A stretch of 64,000 bases of DNA from Rotaria sp. Silwood1 (lineage: Eukaryota; Rotifera; Eurotatoria; Philodinida; Philodinidae), in contig CAJNOP010000716.1 of the NCBI GenBank assembly GCA_905250075.1, positions 23,056 to 87,055 of the forward strand. Direction: 5' to 3'. Position 1 is the stretch's first letter. Each line of letters begins with the position of its first letter. The notes beneath the pieces are model-generated. The model ran no database searches, had not been told where the DNA came from, and worked only from the letters and a program-made list of their open reading frames with translations. Both the position numbers and the translations under genes were made by a program. Positions 22,236 to 34,764 of the stretch are shown here, piece after piece.

Positions 22236-24117
22236 AAGTTAGTGTACATATTGTATTAATATGAAAACAAAAAAGTGCTTTGAATCAACAGGAATGTACA
22301 AGATTAACATAACTACTCTCTCAAAACAATTATGATATCATTTATTCATCATGCCTGTTGATGATTTCTTTTTAACATCAACATAAGAATGATTTGACGC
22401 ATATTAATCTAAATGTTGAGTTAAAAAAGTTTATTTTTATTACAGTACTGGCTGTTGCCCCGAATGTATGTGACATAAGTTCTCTATAGAAAAGTAGCTG
22501 ACATATAATAAAAGTTTCTTTTGTCATAAGAAAAAAAGTATCTGATATAAAAAAATCCAAGATTCAAGGTTTTTTGTTTTCTATTTTTTGAGTCAAAATG
22601 AAATTCTGTTATTTGTGGAAATAAAATGCATTATTTTTATCGAAATAAAGTGTCGGTTTATTGTTTTATTGTAATAATACGGTGATCTTGAAAAAACTTG
22701 TAATACAATGAAAGTAGTCCATTAGATGTCAATATTGTATTGAGTAAGAATGAATTTTTAAGGAAACAAAGCAGAAGACTATTCTTGTGTTAATAATTGA
22801 TATTTAGTTTCTGTACTTTATTGTTTAGCGATTCTTGCATACTTACTTGTTGTATGTTTTGATGTTGACATATCTATCCAATGTGTTTATGAATCTTTCG
22901 TGTTCATTTGTTGAATTATTGAAGACTGTAGAAAACTATAAATATTTATCTCATTTTTTTTCTACACTAATTTAGATTAATAGTGTATGGAGTGCAGTAT
23001 TGAAGATGTCTCCACATACCCGTGTCACAAAAACCGGATCAGTTTTAGCGGTTAACCGCGGTTTTTCTATGTCAAGGAGCCCGTAATCGGACCGGTAAAA
23101 CCGCGGTTAACCGCCGGCTTTGGTGCGGTTTTCATCACATGGATAGTTGGGTGAGAGTAATTTTGATAAATAAATATGTGAAACAATTTTATGGTATCGA
23201 TGAATCATTTACTATTTAATTATTCAGTCTATTCTTATGTTTATTTTAGAAGATGATATTGATAGTTTCTCTTTATTACATTTAAGTTCATTATTAATTG
23301 ACGAACTATTATCGTTTAATACATTTGATAGCATTATCAAAAATTCAGTTACCAATGCTAAAACAGTGTTCAAAAAAACTGAAAAAATCAAGAGAGAAAG
23401 TTCGTTCAACTGATAAGTAAATGTTTATCAAAATTTGAGGAAATCAAAAATATACTGCAAGTACATGCAAGACTCTTAAATTTTATCACATGGGCCCACA
23501 TGTTTTTGACATTGACGTTTGACTGGGGCGTGGGATATGTGTGTGCATGTGAGAGAAGAGAAAGTCATCACACGTACTAACATACATAAAGTCACCGCTA
23601 CATACTAGTTCTGATAGTAGACTATTTGTCCGAGACAAATGTTCTTATCTCTTTGTGTTTCACTTTATCGCACATATGACGATAGCCCATCGATGAGTCG
23701 TGTTTTATTGAAGAATCTATGGGAAATCTCACATATGATTGAAATAACTTTCCTGAGATTCGATAAACAAGGTCGACTTCCATGCTATAAATACTATCTA
23801 TCCAAAAAGTAGAAGAATGATTAGTTCATCGTATGCTTGTAAAAATAACCAAAGAGTATGATTCATTTAGAGGTAAACATGAATTGTGAGTATGATGAAA
23901 CAAATATTACTTATCGATCGACCATAATTACGATTAATTGTATAAGATGTATGGTGAATAATCAGCAGGAACAAACAAATAAATGCTTTTATTCTCAGTT
24001 ATATTGAAAGTAAAGTATTCTTCTTACATCAATACTATAATGTACAACGAATTCCATCATTCGCCGGTTAAACAACCTATATGGCACGATTGGTTCTTCA
24101 ACTTATAGTGACCAATG
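22236..24117. other. Gene-free stretch with one GC-rich palindrome
   Basis: No gene recognised. Apart from the palindrome at 23024-23136 the sequence is ordinary AT-rich DNA with short chance frames. Confidence 0.5.
23024..23136. repeat. GC-rich palindrome built on GCGGTTAACCGC
   Basis: GCGGTTAACCGCGGTTTT (23048-23065) and its exact reverse complement (23097-23114) are separated by 31 bp. Each arm also contains the self-complementary GCGGTTAACCGC. Outer arms with AAACCGG and CCGGCTTTGGTGCGGTTTT pair less well. GC content stands out sharply from the surroundings. Probably the core or ends of a very small fold-back element. Confidence 0.8.
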
Positions 24118-25562
24118 TTGTAGGGGCATACCCAGAAAAATCTCGTATGGTGAGGAGGGGGTTCAGCCCCCTATTTTTCATGAAGCTGAATATAAACGAT
24201 TTGAGTTCTTTCTGGACAATATAACGAAAACAATAAAGAAGTATAAGTACATATAAGAGGGGTGATGCAATTTTCGTTAGTCGCTCTCAGTTTCGACTTA
24301 TCTGTTTTATTTCACCTTTGTTTGACATATGTATAACATTGGGTTGTGATTGTGTTTTTTCTAGATAAACTACATAATTGCTTCCTTCTAAAATAATACT
24401 GTAACTTTTTAAATGTTGATAAAAGCCTTTCGATTTATCAAGAGATTTTTTCCAATGTTGAAATCCACTATTGACGGATGCATTAGTTTAAAACTTTTTA
24501 TTTGATGATGACATTGGTACACTGAAATGACGGCAGTAATAACAGTAACTACGGCTTTTTTGAATTGAGTATTCTAGTCATGGTCATGCATGAAACCAAG
24601 TTGCCATGCATAACCGATTTTCATGATTTCTTGGATAAGAAATAAGCTTCAGTTGAGCCGCTGGAATTTGGCACGAATGTAATGATATCAATAATATCGG
24701 TATATATTTCACTATGAAGTCTTTTCTTTAAGGTGTATGTTTTGTTCTTTTTCAATGTTGGCATTTTGAGCAGAGGAATAGAGTCTACCGTAAAAGGGAA
24801 AAACTCTCCCGAGCGCAAAACTAAGTCGAAGAGTTTTGTGCAGACTTTATAGGTTCGAACAAACATTTCTGGACAATTGTTGTCAAAAAAGTTTCTCGAA
24901 AACAATATCATTTTAAAAATTTCTCTCACTGAGAAAAATTTTCCTAGACGTGCTTTCTCACACATTGGCAGATTCTGCATCTCGGATTTTGAGAAGATTT
25001 CATTGGAGAAGTTGTAGCAAGTTAGTCATTAGTGACAGATATATATACGAATCAAATGATTGTAAAATAAGGTTTTCATTATTGATACCATCATTAAAGT
25101 TCGAATCTATATGCTTACTCTTCTTGTGAGCAAATAAAGAAAAATAAGGATCAAGAGTCTTTTTCTTATTATTTTGCATGAATTAACGTTCTATACTTAA
25201 TGAAAGTGTTATATTGTAATAAAAATTGCGTGTGCAAAATGAATCAGTTTTCACGAGGTTCAATTAAATTAACCATTCTTTTGCATATACATCTTTTCAA
25301 ATATATTGCTTTTTCGACTTTACACTAACTTCTACACTCTTGTCTACAAGAAGAGTCCAAAAGTTCGAAGAAAGAGTAATTATTGATTATCTTTTGATAT
25401 CCTATTACATAGAAATAAAATAAATCACACTGTATTCTGCAAATAATAAATGTGTTTATTAGCAAAGTTACAAGAATATAAATTTTCGTAGGGGGAGGGG
25501 GCTCAACTCTCCGAGGGGGAAGCTGAGCCTCCTCTATCCCCCGTCTGGATACCCCACTACAA
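24118..25562. mobile_element. Terminal-inverted-repeat DNA element remnant, about 1.45 kb
   Basis: The left end TTGTAGGGGCATACCCAGA, followed by GGAGGGGGTTCAGCCCCC, matches the inverted right end TTGTAGTGGGGTATCCAGAC, followed by GGAGGCTCAGCTTCCCCC. Ends with a GGGGCAT(A)CCCAGA-like start and a G-run/C-run hairpin are common in eukaryotic DNA transposons. The interior has a minus-strand frame at 24621-24980 with no recognised domain, so autonomy is unlikely. The superfamily is not assigned. Confidence 0.7.
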
Positions 25563-25632
25563 TCTTCTTCTTCTGTTTGCCGTTTTTCGTGCGTGTTCAT
25601 AGACTAAGTCGCTACGAAAGAAGCGCACTGTT

Positions 25633-25941
25633 TGTAGCTTCGATCAATACATATGTGGTACACAATGATACAGCAAAGAGCAACGCTGTTTTCCTGGTAA
25701 TATTGTCTGTAGCTTAGGCGAGGAAGTCTGTGGTACACAATGTTACGGAATAGGACAACTATGCTTGTCTGATAATATCGTCTGTAGTTCACAAGAATAA
25801 ATCTGTGGTACACAGTGCTAAGGCAAAGGACAACAATGCTTTCCTGGTGGCATTGTCTGTAGAATTGAAGAACAAGTTTGTCATACAAAATGTTATGGTA
25901 TTGGTCAGCACTGTTTGAATGGACAAATTATTAGTGAATGA
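25633..25941 (+). pseudogene. Pseudogene of a cysteine-rich 25-residue repeat protein
   Basis: About four 75-bp units encode a repeat with cysteines spaced C-x3-C-x6-C-x6-C-x6, seen most clearly as CGTQCYGIGQLCLSDNIVC and CHTKCYGIGQHCLNG. Three in-frame stops interrupt the frame (codons 12, 59 and 65 of this segment) and the final stop is at 25939. The pattern suggests a secreted, disulfide-rich protein, loosely like CGxxCY..G..C.PGNxVC repeats. No start exon was found. It directly abuts the inverted-repeat element to its left, which may have broken the gene. Confidence 0.65.
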
Positions 25942-26197
25942 TTGGGTTTTTTTATTCTATGATGATGAATAGACATTGAACATGCTTGTAGAACTATTGA
26001 TAAATTACATTCAATCACATTTATTCATTCTATAAATAAATATTGAAACAATCCTACATTAGCTTTGTACAGATTTCTACGATAAGTGACAAAAAAATTC
26101 CTATTGATCGGAAATAAATTTCAGAATTATAATTTCAAAATATGTAAAAGGCTCGTGTCAAGTTAATACAGCATAACAATGGCGAAAAAGTCAATGT

Positions 26198-26854
26198 TAA
26201 CCCTGATACGCCCATCTGGGATCCGCCTGGACTCCACCTAATTTCATTTAAGTGTTATTCACACACAACATCAGACCAAATCCCGTCTCTCTAGATATGG
26301 TCTAGTGAAGATTTGTACTATATGCCACTGACCTCAGCCGTTAGGTATGACTAGTTGCTTACGTGATAAACTATCTCGAAGTACATGTGAACGCTTGTTG
26401 TCCATCTGAGGTCCACCTGGACCCCATTGAAATTCATTTTAATGTTTTGTAATTGTAGCCTGAGATAAGGGTCTTGTCCTTCCATAGACACTTTAGGGAC
26501 ACCTAGTAGAGTACGCTGGTAGCAACAATCAATCAAACTGATGCTCGGAAAATAGAGCGTTACTTCAGGAACAATTAGTTTCCAGCTACATTGCATATTG
26601 CCGAAATTTCAGTTCTAAGAAAAAAGAAATCATGCTAGGGACGAGAACAATGTAAAAAAGATTGAATAAATACCATTCAAATTAACTGCTGTTCTGTTTG
26701 TTCTTCTTAGACATAAGTCTCCTTCAGAACTATTATAGTTCTATTACAAAACAATGGCAATGTAGTATATTGTTTCCATTTTATCAGACTGAGGTCCGTA
26801 CGGACCCCAGGTGGTCAACAAGTGGTAGTCCGAAAGGTGGGCGTTTCAGGGTTA
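26198..26854. mobile_element. Short terminal-inverted-repeat element, about 0.66 kb
   Basis: TAACCCTGATACGCCCATCT at the left pairs with TAACCCTGAAACGCCCACCT at the inverted right end. Related GGTCC(A/G)..TGGACCCC motifs occur subterminally on both sides and in the middle (about 26225, 26405 and 26790). The flanking base order is compatible with a TA or TTA target. No coding capacity. Confidence 0.75.
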
Positions 26855-28324
26855 TTAATGGAAACTTCTTTCATATCATTCATTTACTTGAACACAACTG
26901 TAAATTTTTCAGGATTCACGATTATTTATCTCTTTTTCACTTGTAATCCGAGCTCAAGTGGCATGCTCTTTCTATCTTTGTGTTTCAAGTATATGTCAGT
27001 AAGATTGTTATAAATAAAAATGTTCCGTTAACATATCGTATTGAGACGATTCTAGAGAGTATCAGACGCTTTTATTTGTGCAAGGACATGTTCTAACTAT
27101 AGATAAGATGTCTGTTTCATCATGCTTCAAACATTCTCAAGACATTTGCTGATTCATTGACGAGTCTTCAGATTATAGGATTATTCAATAATCATTACTA
27201 CGTTTCAATAAAATTAGTCAATTGACATTGCATATGTCGAACCACTGTGCATCTGGATGGTATTTTGTCTTTCATTCACTCACACTGCAAGTGTAGTATG
27301 TCAGTAGGTGAGGAAAAAACTGATTATAGTACTTGTACTTACACTTTCATCAAGATTTCTCTTATAATTTGCAATGATTTATCAGGGACCATCGAAAATC
27401 ATCAGCAGCTGTTAACACCAATATGACTCTCGTGCTGACAGATTTAGAAAATGTTTTAGATCCTTGTATTATAATATTTCTAATAAATTATTTATAGTTG
27501 ACATGTTTTACGCAATGAGATCTTTTTGAGTATGTTTTGGCGTCGATTTATAAGCAAACGTGTATATTTCATATACGTTAAATTATTTACTGCCTTCATT
27601 AAGCATTCAATCCTTTTGATGTTCTAATATGATTAAATTCGGTTTTTTTTGAAGCAGCAAAGTTCAAAGTTTATAAAGATAGCTGTTTACGACTTTAATA
27701 ACTCAATATCAAACATATATGAGAACAACTATAGAAATTTTTGTTTTAAGAGTTATCGATATATGTACGAATTTATAACATTATGGGTTTCAGAATAAAA
27801 AAAATCATTTGATTTTTTCCCTGTTTTTTTATTTGGGACGTCATTTGAAGTCCGAATATGTTCTGATGTGATGTCGCACGCAGGTTTGATTGTGCACAAA
27901 GCATGTAGGCAGCTCGTTGCATTCAGAACATGCGTATTTTATGTAAACACATTCGCGGTAGGGTGAGTAACAAACACAAATAAAAGGGAAAAAATTCTAC
28001 TCCAAATAACTAGAGGTGAGATACGTATAAAGCTGTATTGTTACAATGGTAAAAACGAATCATCCAATAAAACAAACAAATAGTGTTGTATACACACAAC
28101 ACCAAGCCTAATAAACAGCATCCAACTTTGTAAAACCGCATATAAGTCATCTTTACGAGTACTCACATTCTAAGAGCCATAATAAAAATAACCGTCAGCA
28201 AACACTAGAAACTCAACTCACCCCTTTCAACATTAACACCCAAAATCTTTCTTATATTGCACTCACACGCCTCGACTTATCTTTATGAACATCCACAGAA
28301 CTGTATAAGCTACATTTTGACATG
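26855..28324. other. Gene-free stretch
   Basis: AT-rich, no recognised gene, repeat or hairpin; only short chance frames. Confidence 0.5.
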
Positions 28325-29373
28325 AATATGTGCCATCCTCGTATAGTTCTTTCTCAAGAATTTTTCATTAGAAAAAAGTAAGGTCGATCTAAATGTGTCA
28401 ACAAATACCTACTAGAAGGCAAAAGATCTTTCTTAACATATCAATAACATCAACAGAAAGATCCAATCTACTTGTTGATAAACGCTTAGATTAGTTTCTT
28501 AAGCATATTTGTATCGACAATAGGTCAAAATATGAAATAAATTTTCGAGTAAAAAACGATTTCAATATGAGAAAAATAAACACATAAATGCCGACATCAA
28601 TGTTTAAGTGCATTAACTTCACTGATTGGTAACATTCATTAACACTTTATTGACTAACAGTTCGAAATATTTTGTTATGAATTTGAGTTCAAAAAAAATC
28701 TTAATAGTGCAAATACAAACGTTTTCTCTTCAGCTGCAATCTCGAAGTTATAACTGAACATAATGGGTCTTCATGTTTTTAATAAACTCCTATCTATTCA
28801 TACCTCCTTAACTGTAGAAGTACAATACTATTACAACGCTCTTCATTAAAAACATATTTTTTTTGATAAAGTTTCGAATATCTGCCGATCTGAAGTCAAA
28901 GTCTGAAAAAATTCCTAAAAACAGATAAAGTTTTCTAATTGAAAACGCTTGTATTTATACTATTAAGTGCTTTTTAGTAAAATTCATAATACAATATGTC
29001 GAATTGTTTGTCAATAAATGCATTACTTCTGTGTGTGTGTATTAACGAATGTACAATGAATGCTACCAATCGGTGAAGTTAGTGCATTTTAACATTAATG
29101 TCTGCTACTGTGCAGTTTTTTCCTTACATAAAAATCTTTTTTTTATTTAGAAAAAATTGTTTCGTATTTTTAGGTATTTTCGATCTAAATATGCTCAAGA
29201 AACTAATTTAATCGTATATCAACGAGTAGATTGGATCTTTTTGTGAGTATTAGTGATGTGTTAAGAAAGATCTTTTAGCTGTTAGTAGGTGTGTGTTGAC
29301 ACATTTGGATCGGTCTTGCGCCTCTTCAACGAAAAATTCTTCGGAAAGAACTATTCGAAAAAGGCACATATTC
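28325..29373. repeat. Long inverted repeat, arms about 400 bp
   Basis: The left arm (28325-28728) and right arm (28939-29373) pair over their whole length with scattered differences and small indels. Shared blocks in order include GAATATGTGCC, AATAGTTCTTTC, AAAAGATCTTTCTTAACA, AGATCCAATCTACT, TTAGTTTCTTAAGCATATTT and TAACTTCACTGATTGGTA. The central spacer is about 210 bp. Likely a fold-back transposon or an old inverted duplication; no gene within. Confidence 0.85.
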
Positions 29374-32300
29374 TTCTTATGATTCGTAAAAAGTTACTGT
29401 TTGTGTATATAACGTTTCGAGCTATGAACGTTTGTATTGTTCTCATAAATTACGAATACTCAAAAGTTTTGATTTGTGGATCCTTCAGTCGAGATTCGAT
29501 TTGTGAATGAAACGCTAGAAGGATTTATAAATAACCATGTCTAAGAGAGTTATTCATATCATCATATCAAGAATTCTGACTGATTATCAACATATAAAAA
29601 TTTTTGTTAATAACGCTATTTTATAATGAAAACCCCGTAAATATACCAACTCTACTATTTCCTGAATTTCAGTCTTGTTAATTTCTAAAGAAATTCAGAA
29701 AAAATCTTTAAGAAACCTAAATCTGAAGGACTCTATCTCGATTCTCAATAATTCCTGTTTGCAGGAAATTTCATGCTGAAACATAATCACTTTGAGTTTC
29801 TACTCAGAATTTTTGATCAACTAAGAACGAATGATCATGCTAAGATTTTAACAAGTATCTATCAGAATCTGTTCGGAACCTCTACACTTGAGTCCTATCA
29901 AGAGTTACAGCTAAATCAGATAGCAGTCCTATTAACTATTTGTATCTATTAAAAGAGTCTTTTGTAAAATTTTCAGATTTCTATTCGAATCTTTTCAGAA
30001 ACAAGCATTTTTTTTATCCTAGTTAGGAAGTTAAGATTTTTGCAAGTTGTAGCTGGAGTCTATCCCAAATCTGATCTCGATGTTCTTATGAAGATTCATG
30101 ACGGATCTTGTTCAGAGGTGTGATAAAAGTTGATAAAATCATTGCATTAAGATTGTCACTGGATGTCGTTGAGAGCCCGTGGAAGATTTTTCAAATCTCT
30201 TAATCTTAATAAAGTATATCGCCGATTTTGACAGAAATCTAAGAAGAATAACAACAAGATTAACACAAGTGTCTTGGCAAATAATAAAGAATTTTTATTG
30301 AATAAAAGAAAAATAAGAGTACAAAGTCAATCCAATGTTATATAGTTTTTTCTTTCGAAATATTTTTTTATTGATATTACACATTTTTCGTAATTTTCTC
30401 GATAAAATTGTTCTCAATTGAATTTATCTGTGAAAAAAATGACAAGTTTTTTTAAAATTAAAATGAAATCAACATGTACTAGTAGAACTTTATAAACACT
30501 CAAGCAGCATCTAAATTTCAATATTACTTCCTATATGTACATTTTTCTTTTGCTATACTTTGAAAATTCTGGCAAAATTCGAATCTAAAAGTAAGGGAAT
30601 AATGCTCAGGACTCTTTCAAGATTTTGTTTTAATCCTAGTAAAATCTTGGTTATTTTATGGCTATACATTTCGCTCGGAAATTACAATTTTTGGAACTTA
30701 CTTCTGAACTGAAGTGTATTGTCAAACTACTCGAAATCTAGAGAAAGTCTTGTCTAGAATACTTGTTTGATTTCTCCAGGCCGTAGCTTGGAAACATTGA
30801 AAATTTTTACTAAGAATAGGAAAACAGATCAATTTAAGAAACAATCTTGCAGTTTGACAATGACTTTCTGCTGTTTCAGAAGAGATTAACTGTGAAACAT
30901 CTAGAGCTTGATAGTGTGTAGATTTTAATAAAGTTTCTTGTTGCTGATCATTTTTAGGTAGGAAGAGAATACCGATGAAAATTTTTATAACATACTAGTG
31001 AAAATAATGCTTATGAGTATCATATAATATTCTTCAAGCATACATAATTAATGTATGCATCGTCAGCATATCAAATTTGAGAAAAATTTGATTTCTTCTA
31101 AATCATTCGTTATACTGAAAGTTTTTCTACAAAGTAACATATATGATTTTCTAATTCAAGATGGATCATGAAATTCGACAAGGGTCTTTACTATCTTTAT
31201 ATTGTAAAAGAAACGATGTTGGGAAATTATTATGATTTGAAACTTTACAATAATATTTCCTATTTTGCTTTTTTTTTTTGAAGTCTTATCAATTCATCTT
31301 ATTAGAGAAACTATGAGTCATGTCTCATATTGTTTATAACTATTATTAACTGTACAAGGTTCTTTGAGATTAAATGAAATTGAAAAAGTTTTATCTTTAT
31401 CTTAGTCTGAATAGATAAAATGTTATTTACCTATAAGTATTTATGAAATACTATGTTATTTAATTAATATAGCTTTACTTTGAATAGATCGTAAGGATTA
31501 CATTCTTTTTTCCATTTTCATGTTTCATAGTATAATAAAAGAAGATAAGCATTGATAAAACCGATTGACATGCCTTCGTGACTTTTGAAAATCATTTGAT
31601 GACAGCGAATTCCTAATGGAATTTTTATTCCATATAGAATCTGAAGATTAATGCTAGAAAAGTGATGATTTTCATCATTTTGACACAAGCAAGAAATGAC
31701 AACGAAACATGTGTTGGTTCTCAAATCTTGTTTATATATATATAGATATAAATATTTCATAATCAAACAGTTTCCACATTTCAAAAAAATCTACTGGTCA
31801 GCTGTTCTTCGATATACATATAGACTGTTCTTGAAAATTTGATTATTATAGATAAGACACTAACGTGCATGTTGATGAGTCGTGCTTGCCGATATACTAT
31901 TATTATTTTAGCTCGTGCTGCTATCGTTCTAAGTGCCATACTAATAGTATTGTCAATGTCATTAAGTACAGTGGTATAAAAAATGACAATGTATTACACC
32001 ATATTGCTTACTGTAATTATCTATAGACTACAGTTTGTATCTTTAGGAATATAAATAAAACAATAGTATAGACTTTTGATTCAGAAACTTTTGTAATATT
32101 TTTTTTTCCATGATGACTAATTAATTTATCGTTAACATAACGATATATTAATCGATTATTAATATAAACATTAGATAATGTATAAACGGATAAGCGGAAA
32201 AAATTTTCTTTTTTCTATCTGTTCGAATAGAGAATCATATTGGCGGTTTTCTTTTTGTCTATTGATAGAAAAAGAATATATACTAATTTATCCAATAGAT

Positions 32301-34764
32301 TTTATTTGATAATTGAAATTAAATTTTTCCAAATGGATTGATAAAATTCTAACGAATTAGGCATTATTCAATATTGATTGATGTCTGACTGAATCCATTT
32401 CCGTATTGATTATATCAAAATGAGTCCTTTTTTATTTTTTCTCTAGCCTTCTAACCCTCGATGCATATAGATATGATGGATGATAGTTATGCCTACTATC
32501 CATGACTGAAATTCATTTGTTCCACAAGAGACTTTTTTCTGTCTGTTTATGCATACAAATTTTCTTTCTGTTGTATTCTCTTGTTGTCGTGTCGACTTTG
32601 TTTGAATCCAAATGGAAACATGAGATCTCAGATGCTTAACCTTTATCTTTTGTTTTTTACTAGTCGATAACCGCCTATTGATGAAGTCAACAAAAAAACA
32701 ATCCAAATATCACCAGCTGGTCTCTACAAAGAACCTTTTTTTCTCTCTCTAAGTATATATCCTAGATGTTTCTCTTATTGTGATCGATCTGTAAGACGAT
32801 TGATTAAAGCACTCAGTTATATTCATATAGATATTCATTCTTTCGAATATTGATCTTGTTTTCTTTCTCTGTAGCGTACTAGTACCATTTACCAGAAAAA
32901 GAAACATTCACCATTCTTTAACTACAGCATTACTTTTACGTACAAGCAGTCTAATTACGTTTGCTCGTATACCATCAAAAAAGGAACGACAAGAAAAGAT
33001 TATCTTCTAATATATTCATGATAATAAAAAAAAACTACATATCAACATTATCTTAACTGACTACGACAAGGATTTAAGCACGTTTTATACATCAAAATAT
33101 ACAACTCTATTTGCTGCTGATTTCTAACTTATATTTATAGATCGATAAATAATACGTACAATTATGAATGAATACTATAGGTAAATTAATATAAGAATAT
33201 AATTAGTTATTCTAAAGTCATTTTTGTTTTATTAACAATACAATTATATGCGTCAATAATCAACGGTACTAATTCAATTTGACTATAATCTCTAATGTTT
33301 TGCGATTCATAGTTATAGACTTTTCTATTTAATTCATAAGGGATTTTAAATTTGCATTGAATTAAGAAAAAAAGACTATTCTGTTTTCTCTTTGTATTCT
33401 ATCTATATTCTATTGAAAACAAAAACATCATTTCTAGACACTATCTATCAATATTATCATCAATAACATAACAGTTATAAAAAAAAAAACAAGTTTCATT
33501 TTTTCTTAGTAGAAAACCAAATAGATATAGATATATATATATATATATTAACAAAATAAGGTAAAAGAATTTCTTTTTTTGTAAGACAACAGTATCATAC
33601 ATTTTTTGTATTTATTGCTCATATTTACTTGAAAAACAACAAATATTCTGTATACATTTATACAATGATATTGTTTTTTGTCTTTGTTTTAATGAGCAAA
33701 TTAAGTTGTTCTTTTTTCTTTTTGCTTAGAATAGTATGTATATAAGAAATAAACATTCGGTTGAACACACATGCCACATTCAATAGTTAACGATGCAGTT
33801 TTTTTTTTTGATTTCTATTCTTATTTTTCAAGTTCAATTAGAGAAACTTGAGAGCAAACACTCGTTTGTTTTTTCTTTGAATACAAGTTGACAAGGCAAG
33901 ACACTGATTGCCTATATTGATAAAACAAAGGCATGCAGATTCAATTTCTTTTTAGATCTGATCTTGATCAGAAATATAAGATCGATAGAAAGAAGGTAAA
34001 AAAGAAAGAAGAAAAAAGAAAAAAAAAAGTCAGAGAAAAAGAAAGCACGCTAATAGCTTGAAAATTCTCATGCAAAAAATAATACTAGTATTTGTATCGA
34101 TAGAAAGCCCTAAGCATAAATTTGAGACCATATAAGTAAAAAAACAAAAAAAGTAAGCTGATGAAGATGTCTACATTCAAATTACAAATAGTCGTTCAAA
34201 ATATTCTAGAGAAATTTCTTTTAAAGAAACAACGATCAAGAGAAGAAAAAAAAAGAAGCTGTCATAATCATTATTATAATCTGTTACGTCGAACAAATAG
34301 GGAACGAGAGAGTGAGTACTAGAAAACAAAGTCAGGAAGTCGGTGAGAATGAAACTGATTTTTAATGCCGAATAGAAGAGAAAGAAGAAACAGAAAAAAG
34401 AAAGCATAGAAGGGTGTGTGTGTGTGTGTGTTTTTGTGTATATGAGGCAACAGCCGCGCGGCGTCAAGAGCGAGAAGTCCATTTAAGTAAATTAATGTTC
34501 ATCCTTTTGCATCCCAAAAAAAAAAAAGCTTTCGTTAGTTCTGCATCGCACAGTTATTTTTCATAGATTGACGTAGTACGTCTGTGTGTATTTGCGCCAA
34601 AAACGAGAGAGAGAGAGAGAATATAAAAGAAATAAGAAAAAAAGGGAACATATGACAATTATTGAACATGACTGGTGTTTTAGTGTAGCGTGTGGTGACG
34701 TGTTCGAATGTAAATTTGATCGTACTTTGCCATTATAGGCCAAGCATAAGTTTAATTTCGTCTC
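29374..34764. other. Large gene-free interval upstream of the Kir gene
   Basis: 5.4 kb of AT-rich DNA with poly(A)/poly(T) runs, a short (TA)n near 33530, a purine tract near 34010 and a (GT)n at 34410. No open frame has a recognisable domain. The last 1-2 kb presumably hold the Kir promoter and 5' UTR, but no distinct element can be named. Confidence 0.5.

Noticed and set aside
24621-24980. Transposase of the surrounding element
   Set aside because: 119 residues rich in Phe/Lys with no catalytic motif or DNA-binding domain visible.
32443-32706. 87-residue minus-strand frame
   Set aside because: No domain and AT-rich random-like composition; the interval has no other gene signals.
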